From: Thermohalobaculum sp035513135
Lineage (GTDB): Bacteria > Pseudomonadota > Alphaproteobacteria > Rhodobacterales > Rhodobacteraceae
NCBI GenBank assembly: GCA_035513135.1
Contig: DATKCQ010000138.1
Span: 1-32,148 of the forward strand
DNA length: 32,148 nt
Direction of reading: 5' to 3'
Notes under the pieces: generated by a model
Told to the model about the DNA's origin: nothing
Database searches by the model: none
The model's input: only the letters and a program-made list of their open reading frames with translations
Position numbers and translations under genes: made by a program
Shown here: piece after piece, positions 1 to 10,359 of the stretch
How positions within the stretch are numbered: the first letter of the stretch is position 1
Layout of the letters: each line of letters opens with the position of its first letter

Positions 1-90
1 GGACGCGCGCTCTACGAGGGCGCCTTCACGCTGCGCGAGGCCCTCGACGTCGCCAAGCCAACGCCCGAGCCGATCGCCGAGTTCGTCTGA
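1..90 (+). CDS. C-terminal end of a HisA-like isomerase (partial)
   Basis: The window opens inside a gene: frame 1 reads 29 codons to a TGA at 88-90. The peptide starts GRALYEGAFTLREAL, which matches the final strand and helix of HisA (phosphoribosylformimino-5-aminoimidazole carboxamide ribotide isomerase of histidine synthesis), where the usual form is 'GxALYxGxFTLxEAL'. The last dozen residues (AKPTPEPIAEFV) are not a family signature. Only the extreme end is visible, so another TIM-barrel protein of the HisA/HisF type is possible. No hisF follows; the next gene is a tRNA on the other strand. Confidence 0.55.
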   Translation, partial: GRALYEGAFTLREALDVAKPTPEPIAEFV

Positions 91-275
91 CCGGCACGCT
101 CCCCGCCTGGCGGGACCGGGGCATGTCACGTCGGGGCGCCGCATCGCGCGCCGTTGCAGCAAGTATTTCCGGGAAAAATCGTCGTATGAACTGTATTGGT
201 CCCGACGAAGCGTTCGTCACTCCGCCTGCCGATCCCGTTCTTGACTTAGGTGTTTCTGCGCTTTCGAGGAGATTT

Positions 276-350
276 TGGCTCCGGCGGTAGGATTCGAACC
301 TACGACCAACGGATTAACAGTCCGCTGCTCTACCGCTGAGCTACGCCGGA
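276..350 (-). tRNA. tRNA-Asn (anticodon GTT)
   Basis: Read on the minus strand this is a complete 75-nt tRNA with encoded CCA (276-278) and a G discriminator base. The acceptor stem pairs TCCGGCG (350-344) with CGCCGGA. The D arm is AGCTCAGCGGTAGAGC, and the T arm carries the canonical GTTCGAATC. The anticodon loop is CTGTTAA, with GTT at 318-316, which decodes asparagine. A possible -10 element (TTATAT on the minus strand, 384-379) lies about 29 bp upstream with only a weak -35 (CTGGAC, 17 bp further). I see no clear intrinsic terminator between the tRNA and the upstream partial gene. Confidence 0.97.
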
Positions 351-435
351 TTAGCAACCCTCGATCGGGCGTGAGCGCATATAACAAAGCCGGTTCACAG
401 CGTCCAGCGCATTCCGGCCCGAGGCGGCGGATTCC

Positions 436-1233
436 CTACTGCGCCGGCAGCGGCGGCGTGCCGCCATACTCGCGCGTCGCCTCGAGCGCGGCCTGGGCCA
501 CCATTTGCCCCAGCGCCGGCAGCCGCTCGGCGGGGATGCGCGGGCCGGGGCCGGAGACCGAGATCGCCGCCACCGCCCAGCCGGTCTCGTCGAACACCGG
601 CGCCGCCACGCAGCGCAGGCCGAGCGCGTGTTCCTCGTCGTCGACCGCATGGCCGCGCCGTCGGATCTCCTCGAGCTCGCGCTGCAGCCGGTCGCGCTCG
701 GTGATGGTCCGGTCCGTCTCCCGCGTCAGCACCAGCTCGCCGAGCAGCCGCGTGCGGCGCGCCGGCTCCATATGGGCCAGCAGCGCCTTGCCCGCCCCCG
801 ACGCGTGCATCGCCACCCGTCCGCCGACCCCGGTGATCGCCCGCATGGCATGGCGCGACTCGATCTGGCCGATGCAGATCGCCTCGCCGTCGCTCTCCAC
901 GAACAGGTTCGCCGTCTCGCCCGACAGCTCCATCAGCCGGCGCAGATAGGGCCGCGTCAGCGTGAGCTTGTCGCGGTTGCGCGCAAAGGCGCTGCCGACA
1001 TAGAAGGCCGCGACGCCGATCCGCCAGACCCCGGCCTGCGGGTCGGGCCGGACGAACCGCTCGGACTCCAGCGTCGTCAGCAGCCGGTGGGTGGTCGAGG
1101 GCGGCAGCGCCGCCGCCTCGGCGAGGTCGGTGAGCGACAGGCCCTCGCCGCTGTCGGCCAGGTGCCGCAACAGCGTCAGCGCCCGGGTCAGCGAGCGCAC
1201 CTGCCCCGACGAGCGGGCCTTGGAGTCGTCCAC
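436..1233 (-). CDS. IclR-family transcriptional regulator
   Basis: This 265-residue protein has the full IclR architecture. An N-terminal winged helix-turn-helix spans about residues 12-75 (SLTDLAEAAALPPSTTHRLL is the recognition region), followed by a C-terminal effector-binding domain from about residue 85 with typical blocks such as GGRVAMHASGAGKALLA and EEHALGLRCVAAPVFD. The start is a GTG at 1233-1231 with GGAG about 7 nt upstream. IclR proteins bind small acids and repress or activate catabolic or stress genes. The target cannot be told from here: the gene stands alone, with a tRNA downstream and a DUF2237 gene upstream. Length is normal for the family. Confidence 0.93.
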   Translation of the reverse strand: MDDSKARSSGQVRSLTRALTLLRHLADSGEGLSLTDLAEAAALPPSTTHRLLTTLESERFVRPDPQAGVWRIGVAAFYVGSAFARNRDKLTLTRPYLRRLMELSGETANLFVESDGEAICIGQIESRHAMRAITGVGGRVAMHASGAGKALLAHMEPARRTRLLGELVLTRETDRTITERDRLQRELEEIRRRGHAVDDEEHALGLRCVAAPVFDETGWAVAAISVSGPGPRIPAERLPALGQMVAQAALEATREYGGTPPLPAQ

Positions 1234-1461
1234 AGCGGCACTCCGGCTGACGGAACCCTGTTCCGCGCCCGGAGATTAGCGCATCCGCAGGGCAATGGAA
1301 GTGCCCGCACCGGCCGACACCGTCCCGCGCCGCCGCCGCGTTCACGCTTCCTTCACCATCATCCGACTATCAAGGCCGCACCCCTGCCCGCACGGGCGCT
1401 CGGCGGAGATCCCCCCGATCTCACCCTCCGTCGGGAGGCCGCCGCGGGCGGGAGGTCCGCC

Positions 1462-1480
1462 AATACCCGAGTTGGGTATT
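1462..1480. repeat. Perfect 7-bp inverted repeat
   Basis: AATACCC at 1462-1468 and GGGTATT at 1474-1480 are exact reverse complements around the 5-bp spacer GAGTT. The element is AT-richer than its surroundings. It could be a dyad binding site or the outer arm of a transcript end. It lies 1 bp from a stronger hairpin. Confidence 0.6.
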
Positions 1481-1481
1481 T

Positions 1482-1505
1482 CCGCCCCAGCTTCGGCTGG
1501 GGCGG
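1482..1505. terminator. Terminator-like 10-bp stem with TTCG loop
   Basis: CCGCCCCAGC (1482-1491) pairs perfectly with GCTGGGGCGG (1496-1505) around a TTCG loop on the plus strand; the minus-strand loop is CGAA. The stem lies about 37 bp beyond the stop codon of the minus-strand DUF2237 gene, so ending that transcript is the natural role. There is no U-run on the minus strand after the stem (AAATACCC follows), so a classical intrinsic terminator is not complete. On the plus strand it is followed by TTCTC only. Confidence 0.45.
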
Positions 1506-1541
1506 TTCTCGCTCGCCCGCGAACTCCCGGCCCCACCGGCC

Positions 1542-1928
1542 TCAGCTTCGCTCGAGCGCCCGCTCGCGGAGCATCTCGAGGGGCACGATCTCGAGCGCCC
1601 GCTTGTGCGTGGCGGTCAGCTTGACGCGCGGCGCCATGCCGGCCTCGTAGGCCTCGAGAAAGCGCGCGGCGCACAGGCACCAGCGGTCGCCGGGCTGCAG
1701 GCCGGGAAACCCGAACTCGGGACGCGGCGTCGAGAGGTCGTTACCCATCCGCCGCGAGAACGCCAGGAACTCGGCGGTCATCACCGCGCACACGGTATGG
1801 CTGCCGCGGTCGGTCTCGGAGGTGTCGCAGCAGCCATTGCGGAAGAACCCGGTGATCGGGTCGGTCGAGCAGGCCTCGAGCCGCTCGCCGAGCACGTTGG
1901 TCGAGGGGTCGATCTCGAAAACCGGCAT
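1542..1928 (-). CDS. DUF2237 family protein
   Basis: The gene encodes about 128 residues matching the DUF2237 family. Conserved blocks visible are NVLGERLEACS, TGFFRNGCC, DRGSHTVCAVMT, RGNDLSTP-like RMGNDLSTPRPEFGFPGL and PGDRWCLCAARFLEA, with the clustered cysteines (CC, VCAVMT, CLC) kept. Function is unknown in the family. The start is taken as ATG 1928-1926 because GGGAG lies 6 nt upstream of it; an ATG two codons earlier (1934) directly abuts that site and is less likely. A much longer frame runs upstream but lacks family similarity. It is oriented away from the SYLF gene, so the two may share the 1929-2091 promoter region. Confidence 0.9.
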   Translation of the reverse strand: MPVFEIDPSTNVLGERLEACSTDPITGFFRNGCCDTSETDRGSHTVCAVMTAEFLAFSRRMGNDLSTPRPEFGFPGLQPGDRWCLCAARFLEAYEAGMAPRVKLTATHKRALEIVPLEMLRERALERS

Positions 1929-2005
1929 CCGCATCTCCCGATTCGGCGCCGCGGGGTGTATGCTGCGCCTGTGCCCTGGAGTGACCGCAGCTCGGGCAGG
2001 GTCCC

Positions 2006-2035
2006 TTGAGCCGCCGCCGCGCCGGTCCATATAGG
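2006..2035 (+). promoter_or_regulatory. Putative sigma-70 promoter of the SYLF gene
   Basis: TTGAGC (2006-2011) and TATAGG (2030-2035) are separated by 18 bp, and a run of low-GC sequence follows up to the ATG at 2092. The -10 lies within a short dyad GTCC-ATATA-GGAC (2025-2037). Assigned by eye only. Confidence 0.4.
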
Positions 2036-2091
2036 ACATACCCCGCCTCAACGGGGCGCTACACACAACAACATAAACGAGAGGCAGAGCC

Positions 2092-2694
2092 ATGACCATC
2101 ACCCGCCGCCACGCGATCGGAACCCTGGGCACCCTGGGCACCCTTGGCGCGCTTGCCACCGCCGCCGTGCTGGCCATCCTTCCCGCCCAGCCCGCCACGG
2201 CCGCCTCGGCCGAGACGATCGATGCGCGGGTCAACGCGGCGCTGGGCCAGCTCTACACCCAGGCGCCCCATGCCCGCGAGCTCGCCAGCCGGGCCCGGGG
2301 CATGCTGATCATGCCCAAGGTGGTCAAGGGCAGCTTCGGGATCGGCGGTGCCTATGGCGAGGGGGCGCTGCGGCTCAACGACCCGGCCACGGGCTACCAG
2401 GGGACGGCCGAGTACTACTCGATGGCCGCCGGGTCGATCGGGCTGCAGATCGGCTTCCAGACGACCAGCCACGTGCTGTTCTTCCTCACCGATTCGGCGC
2501 TCGAGAATTTCCGCCGCGCCGACGGCTGGGAGGTCGGGGCGGACGCCGAGGTGGTCTTCCCCGAGAAGGGGCTGAATGCGGGGGTCAGCTCGATCACCGC
2601 GGAGAAGCCGGTCGTCGGCATCGTATTCGGCGAGGACGGCTTCGCCGTCGGCGCCAGCCTCGAGGGGGCGAAGTACTCGCGCATCCGGCGCTGA
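2092..2694 (+). CDS. Secreted SYLF-domain (Ysc84-type) protein
   Basis: This 200-residue protein has an N-terminal signal peptide: TRR at residues 4-6, a hydrophobic stretch to about residue 34, and a likely cleavage near PATAA-SA at about 37-39. The twin arginine suggests possible Tat export, although the motif is not perfect. The rest is a SYLF/Ysc84 domain (lipid-binding in characterised eukaryotic members): ASRARGMLIMPKVVKGSFGIGG, then YYSMAAGSIGLQIGFQ, then VVFPEKGLNAGVSS and VVGIVFGEDGFAVGASLEG to the end. Bacterial members are usually annotated as periplasmic or lipid-associated with unknown role. GAGAGG precedes the ATG by about 8 nt. Three 9-bp in-frame repeats encode GTLGTLGTLG inside the signal peptide. 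Confidence 0.9.
   Translation: MTITRRHAIGTLGTLGTLGALATAAVLAILPAQPATAASAETIDARVNAALGQLYTQAPHARELASRARGMLIMPKVVKGSFGIGGAYGEGALRLNDPATGYQGTAEYYSMAAGSIGLQIGFQTTSHVLFFLTDSALENFRRADGWEVGADAEVVFPEKGLNAGVSSITAEKPVVGIVFGEDGFAVGASLEGAKYSRIRR
2122..2148 (+). repeat. Three 9-bp tandem units in the signal-peptide coding region
   Basis: ACCCTGGGC occurs at 2122-2130 and 2131-2139, and a one-base variant at 2140-2148. Being a multiple of three, copy changes would lengthen or shorten the hydrophobic core by a TLG triplet without breaking the frame. Confidence 0.8.
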
Positions 2695-2710
2695 GCGGGC
2701 CCCGCCCCGA

Positions 2711-2733
2711 CCCCTCCGCTTGCCGGGGAGGGG
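2711..2733. terminator. Hairpin between convergent genes
   Basis: CCCCTCC (2711-2717) pairs with GGAGGGG (2727-2733) in the 61-bp gap between the plus-strand SYLF gene and minus-strand rpe. The symmetric GC stem could stop transcription from both sides, but no T-run follows in either direction. Confidence 0.4.
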
Positions 2734-2755
2734 AGTGCCCGGTCGCGGGCGGCGC

Positions 2756-3454
2756 TCAGAGAACCGCCGCGGCCGCCTCGCGGATGGCGCGGATGTTGGC
2801 GGCGTAGACCTCGCCGTCGTCCGCCGCGCCGCCGCGGAACACCGCCGAGCCGGCCACCAGCACGTCGGCGCCCATCGCGGCGCAGTTGCCGGCGGTCTCG
2901 GGGGTGACGCCGCCGTCGACCTCGATGTGGATCTCGCGCCCGGCCGTCATCTCGGCGAGCCGGGCGATCTTGGCGAGCTGGCTCTCGATGAAGCCCTGGC
3001 CGCCGAAGCCGGGGTTCACCGTCATCACGCAGACCAGATCAATGCGGTCGAGCACGTACTCGATGGCCTCGGGCGGGGTGCCCGGGTTGAGCGCCACGCC
3101 GGCGCGGGCGCCGAGCGCGCGGATGAGCTGGAGCGAGCGGTCGAGGTGCGGCCCGGCCTCCGGATGCACGGTGATGATGTCGGCGCCCGCCCTTGCGAAG
3201 GCCTCGAGGAACGGGTCGGCCGGGGCGATCATCAGGTGCACGTCCATGACGCCCCGGATGTGCGGGCGCAGCGCGGCGCACACCCCCGGCCCGATGGTCA
3301 GGTTCGGCACGAAGTGCCCGTCCATCACGTCCACATGCACCCAGTCGGCGCCCTGTTCCTCGACCGCCCGGCACTCGGCCCCCAGCCGGGCGAAGTCGGC
3401 CGAGAGGATCGAGGGCGCGATCTTGAGGCGGCGGTCGAAGGCGGCGTAGGGCAT
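2756..3454 (-). CDS. rpe: Ribulose-phosphate 3-epimerase
   Basis: The protein has 232 residues and interconverts ribulose 5-phosphate and xylulose 5-phosphate in the pentose phosphate and Calvin pathways. All TIM-barrel signatures are present: APSILSADF (13-21), HVDVMDGHFVPNLT (40-53), DVHLM (71-75), VNPGFGGQGF (146-155) and EVDGGVTPET (178-187). Expected metal ligands H40, D42, H73 and D180 are in place, and D42 and D180 are the usual acid-base pair. The ATG at 3454 has GGGGAG upstream. A reductase gene lies 103 bp upstream in the same direction; co-transcription is possible but not shown. Confidence 0.97.
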   Translation of the reverse strand: MPYAAFDRRLKIAPSILSADFARLGAECRAVEEQGADWVHVDVMDGHFVPNLTIGPGVCAALRPHIRGVMDVHLMIAPADPFLEAFARAGADIITVHPEAGPHLDRSLQLIRALGARAGVALNPGTPPEAIEYVLDRIDLVCVMTVNPGFGGQGFIESQLAKIARLAEMTAGREIHIEVDGGVTPETAGNCAAMGADVLVAGSAVFRGGAADDGEVYAANIRAIREAAAAVL

Positions 3455-3557
3455 GGGTGGCTCCCCGAGTGGCTGCGCCGCTCATAGCGCGGCGCGCGAC
3501 GGCAGGGAAGCCCCTCGGGGCGACCAGGCCCGGAGGGCGCCTCGGTCGCGAGTCCCG

Positions 3558-4424
3558 CTACCGCTTCAGCCGGGCGATCAGCGAGGAGGTGTCCCAGCGG
3601 CGGCCGCCCATGTCCTGCACCTCGCCGTAGAACTGGTCGACCAGCGCCGTGACCGGCAGGCGGGCGCCGTTCTCGCGCGCCTCGTCGAGGCAGATGGCCA
3701 GGTCCTTGCGCATCCAGTCGACGGCGAAGCCGAAGTCGAACTTGCCCTCGAGCATGGTCTTGTAGCGGTTCTCCATCTGCCAGGACTGCGCCGCGCCCTT
3801 GGAGATCACCTCGACCACCGCCTCGGCGTCGAGCCCGGCCTTCTGGGCGAAATTGAGCCCCTCGGCCAGCCCCTCCACCAGCCCGGCGATGCAGATCTGG
3901 TTTACCATCTTGGTGAGCTGCCCCGCGCCCGCCGGCCCGAGCAGGCGCTGCATCCGGGCATACGCCTCGATCACCGGGGCGATGCGCTGGTAGTCACCCT
4001 CGTCGCCGCCGCACATGATGGTGAGCACGCCGTTCTCGGCCCCGGCCTGGCCGCCCGAGACGGGGGCGTCGACGAAGCCGATGCCGGCCTCGGCCGCCTT
4101 GGCGTGCAGCTCGCGGGCGATGGTGGCGCTCGCCGTGGTGTGGTCGACGAACACCGTGCCCTTGGCCATGCCGGCGAAGGCGCCGTCCTCGCCCAGCGTC
4201 ACGCTGCGCAGGTCGTCGTCGTTGCCGACGCAGGCCATGACGAACTCGGACGCCGCCGCCGCCTCGCGCGGCGTCGGGGCGGACTTGCCGCCGTGCTCCT
4301 CGGCCCATTTCTGCGCCTTCTCGGCGGTGCGGTTGTAGACCACCACCTCGTGTTCCTTGGCGGCGAGGTGGCCCGCCATCGGGTAGCCCATCACGCCGAG
4401 ACCTATGAAGGATACCTTTGCCAC
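3558..4424 (-). CDS. NAD(P)-dependent beta-hydroxyacid dehydrogenase (3-hydroxyisobutyrate dehydrogenase family)
   Basis: This 288-residue protein carries the family order. The Rossmann loop is GLGVMGYPMAGHL (8-20), and NRT follows the second strand (31-33), a pattern that favours NADP in related reductases. The substrate loop is DAPVSGGQAGA (119-129), and GAGQLTKMVNQ carries the catalytic lysine K172. The family covers 3-hydroxyisobutyrate dehydrogenase, tartronate semialdehyde reductase and glyoxylate/succinic semialdehyde reductases; the exact substrate cannot be assigned here. Translation starts at a GTG (4424-4422) behind GAGGGG. It is divergent from the acylase gene across a 167-bp gap. 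Confidence 0.92.
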   Translation of the reverse strand: MAKVSFIGLGVMGYPMAGHLAAKEHEVVVYNRTAEKAQKWAEEHGGKSAPTPREAAAASEFVMACVGNDDDLRSVTLGEDGAFAGMAKGTVFVDHTTASATIARELHAKAAEAGIGFVDAPVSGGQAGAENGVLTIMCGGDEGDYQRIAPVIEAYARMQRLLGPAGAGQLTKMVNQICIAGLVEGLAEGLNFAQKAGLDAEAVVEVISKGAAQSWQMENRYKTMLEGKFDFGFAVDWMRKDLAICLDEARENGARLPVTALVDQFYGEVQDMGGRRWDTSSLIARLKR

Positions 4425-4540
4425 GCTGTCCCCTCTTTCGCTTTGACTGCCGTTGCCGATGTTGAACCGCCCGGCCCTATCTGGGAAGACAGGGCCCGGG
4501 GGCGCCTGGGACCAGAGTGTGCGGTGCGATCGCCCCCGGT

Positions 4541-4570
4541 CAAGGCCGGTCCAGGCCGATCAAGGCCGAA
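4541..4570. repeat. Three 10-bp tandem units upstream of the acylase gene
   Basis: CAAGGCCGGT (4541-4550), CCAGGCCGAT (4551-4560) and CAAGGCCGAA (4561-4570) form an imperfect 10-bp repeat ending just before the acylase gene's ribosome-binding site. The 10-bp spacing is close to one helical turn. Confidence 0.6.
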
Positions 4571-4591
4571 GGGCGGAGGGACGACAGCCAG

Positions 4592-7063
4592 ATGACCGTG
4601 ATCCTGCGCTGGCTGGTGCGCATCTTCGCCGCCGCGGTGGTGGCGCTCGCCGTGGCGGCGGCGCTGGCCTGGTACCTGGTGTCGCGCTCGCTGCCCGAGT
4701 ACTCGGGAACCCTTGCGCTCGACGGGCTGGACGCCGAGGTGCGGATCACCCGCGATGCCAGTGCGGTGCCGCACATCCGGGCGCAGACCGACGCGGATGC
4801 CTTCTTCGCGCTGGGGCTGGTGCACGCGCAGGACCGGCTGTGGCAGATGGAGCTGAACCGCCGGGCGGCGCAGGGGACGCTCTCGGCCATGTTCGGCACG
4901 CCCACGGTGGGCGTGGACCGGCTGGTCAAGACGCTCGACCTCTACGGCCATGCGCGACGCGCCGTGGCGCACCAGACCGAGGCGACGCAGGCGGCGCTCG
5001 AGGCCTATGCCGCGGGGGTGAACGCCTGGATTCGCCACGTCAACGCGCAGGCGCTGGGACGCGGCGCGCCCGAGCTCTTCCTGTTCTCGGGGGCGCTGGC
5101 GCCCTGGACCCCGGCGGACTCGCTCGGCGTGCTCAAGCTGATGGCGCTGCGGCTCTCGGGCGCGGCGCGCAACGAGATCCAGCGGGCGCGGTTCCTGCTC
5201 GCGCTGCCGCCCGAGAAGGTGGCCGACATCCTGGCCGACGACCCCAACCCGGCGCTGACCGCGCCGCCGCGCTACTCGGCGCTGTTCCCGGGCGCCCGCT
5301 TCGCCGAGGCGCCGCCCGAGCCACCCAACCCGCCCGACCCCTGGATGGAGGCGTTCGGCCCGGCGCCCCGGCCCGAGCTGGCGGGGGCCTCGAATGCCTG
5401 GGCGGTGGACGGCAGCCGCGCCTCGGGCGGCCGGCCGCTGCTGGCGAGCGACCCGCACCTGTGGCTCTCGGCGCCGGGGGTGTGGTATCTCGCCGACATC
5501 CGCGGTGCTGGCATTGCGGCGATCGGCGGCACGCTGCCGGGCGTTCCGGCGGTGCTGATCGGGCGCAACCGTGACCTGGCCTGGGGGCTGACCACGACCG
5601 GCGCCGACGACCAGGACATCTTCATCGAGAAGCTGAACCCCGAGGATCCCGGCCGCTACCGCACGCCCCAGGGCTGGGCGAGGTTCACCAGCCGCTCCAT
5701 CCGCATCGAGGTTGCCGGCGGTCCGGCGGTGACGGGCGTGGTGCGGGCCACCCGGCACGGGCCGGTGCTCGAGCCGGACCAGCTCGGCGTCGGCGCGGTG
5801 ACGCCAGAGAATCACGTGGCCGCGCTCGCCTGGACCGCGCTGGCCGACGAGGACCGCACCATGAGCGCAACGCTCGGGCTCATGCGCGCGGGCGGCATCG
5901 ACGAGGCGGTGGCCGCCAGCGAGATGGTGCTGGCGCCGGTGCAGAACATCGTGCTGGCCGACCGCTCCGGCGTGGCGATGCTGGTCGCCGGGGCGATCCC
6001 GCGGCGCAACGCCGACAGCCGCGGCCGCGGCCGCGTGCCCTCGCCCGGCTGGGTGGCAGAGAACGACTGGCTCGGGCTGCGCGCGGCGATCCTCAACCCG
6101 CGCGTGATCCGGCCTGCCGAGGGCGCGGTGGCGAACGCCAACAACCGCATCACCGATGCGCCCTACCCCAACCACATCAGCTTCGACTGGGACTACCCCT
6201 ACCGCATCCGCCGGCTGGAGAAGGAGCTCTCGGGCCGCGCCTTCCACTCACGCGAGGGCTTCGCGGCGCTGCAGACCGACGCGGTCTCGGAGATGGCGCG
6301 CTCGGTGCTGCCGCTGATCGCGCGCGACCTGTGGTGGCGGCAGGAGGCTGACGCCGGCGACGAGCGGCGGCGTCAGGCGCTCGACATGCTCAAGCGCTGG
6401 AACGGCGCCATGGACCGGCACAGCCCGGAGCCGCTGATCTTCTACGAGTGGATGCGCATGCTGACCCGGCGCCTGGCGGCCGACGAACTCGGGTCGCTGC
6501 TGGCAGAGGTCGAGGGCCCGAGGCCGCTGTTCGTCGAGCGCGTGTTTCGCAACATCGCCGGGGCCTCGGCCTGGTGCGACGTGGACAAGACGCCCCAGGC
6601 CGAGACCTGCGCCCAGATGGCCGAGGCCGCCTTCGACGACGCTCTGACCTCGCTGGGGCGCGCGTACGGGACCAACCTGCAGGGCTGGCGCTGGGGCGAG
6701 GCGCATGTGGCGGTGCACCGTCACACGCCGCTGGGCCAGATCGGGGGGCTGGCGCCGCTCTTCAACATCGAGAACGAGACCTCCGGCGCGAACTACACGC
6801 TGCTGCGCGGCCAGACTCCGGGCGACGGGCCCCAGCCGTTCCGCAACGTCCATGCGGCGGGAATGCGCATGGTGGTGGACTTCGCCGACCCGGACGGCTC
6901 GACGATGATCGCGAGCACCGGCCAGAGCGGGCACCCGTTCTCGCGCTGGTATGACCACTTCGCCGATTTGTGGGCGCGCGGCGACACGATTCCGATGTCG
7001 ATGAGCGACGAGGATGCCGCGGCCGGGGCGGTCGGGGTGATGGAGCTGCGGCCCGCGGGCTGA
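4592..7063 (+). CDS. Penicillin acylase family hydrolase (Ntn-type), membrane-anchored
   Basis: The protein has 823 residues from the ATG at 4592, which has GGAGGG 11 nt upstream; longer starts are possible but unsupported. An N-terminal hydrophobic helix (about residues 4-31) should anchor or export it. An alpha-like segment (EVRITRDASAVPHIRA, FFALGLVHAQDRLWQMELNRR) precedes the autoprocessing site GASNAW, where S267 would become the N-terminal nucleophile of the beta chain. LASDPHL and NRDLAWGLTTTGADDQD follow as in the family. Members cleave amides such as beta-lactam side chains or acyl-homoserine lactones, so the real substrate here is unknown. It faces gcvP convergently across 20 bp. 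Confidence 0.92.
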   Translation: MTVILRWLVRIFAAAVVALAVAAALAWYLVSRSLPEYSGTLALDGLDAEVRITRDASAVPHIRAQTDADAFFALGLVHAQDRLWQMELNRRAAQGTLSAMFGTPTVGVDRLVKTLDLYGHARRAVAHQTEATQAALEAYAAGVNAWIRHVNAQALGRGAPELFLFSGALAPWTPADSLGVLKLMALRLSGAARNEIQRARFLLALPPEKVADILADDPNPALTAPPRYSALFPGARFAEAPPEPPNPPDPWMEAFGPAPRPELAGASNAWAVDGSRASGGRPLLASDPHLWLSAPGVWYLADIRGAGIAAIGGTLPGVPAVLIGRNRDLAWGLTTTGADDQDIFIEKLNPEDPGRYRTPQGWARFTSRSIRIEVAGGPAVTGVVRATRHGPVLEPDQLGVGAVTPENHVAALAWTALADEDRTMSATLGLMRAGGIDEAVAASEMVLAPVQNIVLADRSGVAMLVAGAIPRRNADSRGRGRVPSPGWVAENDWLGLRAAILNPRVIRPAEGAVANANNRITDAPYPNHISFDWDYPYRIRRLEKELSGRAFHSREGFAALQTDAVSEMARSVLPLIARDLWWRQEADAGDERRRQALDMLKRWNGAMDRHSPEPLIFYEWMRMLTRRLAADELGSLLAEVEGPRPLFVERVFRNIAGASAWCDVDKTPQAETCAQMAEAAFDDALTSLGRAYGTNLQGWRWGEAHVAVHRHTPLGQIGGLAPLFNIENETSGANYTLLRGQTPGDGPQPFRNVHAAGMRMVVDFADPDGSTMIASTGQSGHPFSRWYDHFADLWARGDTIPMSMSDEDAAAGAVGVMELRPAG

Positions 7064-7083
7064 GCGGGGCGCTGTCGCACCAC

Positions 7084-9957
<2,874 letters not shown>

Positions 9958-9964
9958 GCGGCCC

Positions 9965-10327
9965 TCATTCGATCATCTTCTTGTAGGCATTTTCATCCAT
10001 CAGATCATCGGCTTCCTTGGGGTATTTCATCCTGATCTTGAAGAACCAGCCCTTGCTGGCGGGGTCCTGGTTGACGATCGAGGGGTCGTCCACGATGTCC
10101 TGGTTCGCCGCGGTGATCTCACCCGAGACCGGGGCGTAGATGTCGGATGCCGCCTTCACCGACTCGACGGTGGCCGCGGTGTCGCCCTGGCCGAAGCTGG
10201 CGCCCTTCGCGGGCAGCTCGACGAAGACGATGTCGCCGAGCTGCTCGGCGGCGTGCTCGGTGATGCCGACGGTGGCGACGTCGCCCTCGATCTTCAGCCA
10301 CTCGTGGTCCTTGGTGTATTTCAACAT
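9965..10327 (-). CDS. gcvH: Glycine cleavage system H protein
   Basis: This 120-residue carrier protein shuttles the aminomethyl group from P to T protein on a lipoyl lysine. The lipoylation site is K58 in ATVESVKAASDIYAPVSG. The start MLKYTKDHEWLK and the block GITEHAAEQLGDIVFVELP are standard. GGAGG lies just upstream of the ATG at 10327. It sits 32 bp after gcvT and 7 bp before gcvP, clearly within the same operon. Confidence 0.98.
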   Translation of the reverse strand: MLKYTKDHEWLKIEGDVATVGITEHAAEQLGDIVFVELPAKGASFGQGDTAATVESVKAASDIYAPVSGEITAANQDIVDDPSIVNQDPASKGWFFKIRMKYPKEADDLMDENAYKKMIE

Positions 10328-10359
10328 CTCTCTCCTCCCTCGCGCTGGCCGGGTCGGGT

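Larger units (their letters stand above)
1234..1541. other. Intergenic region with inverted repeats
   Basis: This 308-bp gap between two minus-strand genes shows no credible coding frame. Its left part should hold the IclR gene promoter, but I cannot point to a good -35/-10 pair. Its right part carries two adjacent inverted repeats (1462-1480 and 1482-1505), listed separately, that sit just past the stop of the DUF2237 gene. Confidence 0.6.

Noticed and set aside
395..1345. 316-codon frame alternative to the IclR gene
   Set aside because: The IclR reading in the neighbouring frame has a complete domain structure; this one is Ala/Arg/Gly-rich.
2576..3487. 303-codon plus-strand frame across rpe
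   Set aside because: rpe on the minus strand has all catalytic motifs; this frame has none.
4403..6247. 614-codon open frame antisense to the acylase gene
   Set aside because: Arg/His/Gly-rich shadow frame with no recognisable domain; the plus-strand acylase is well supported.
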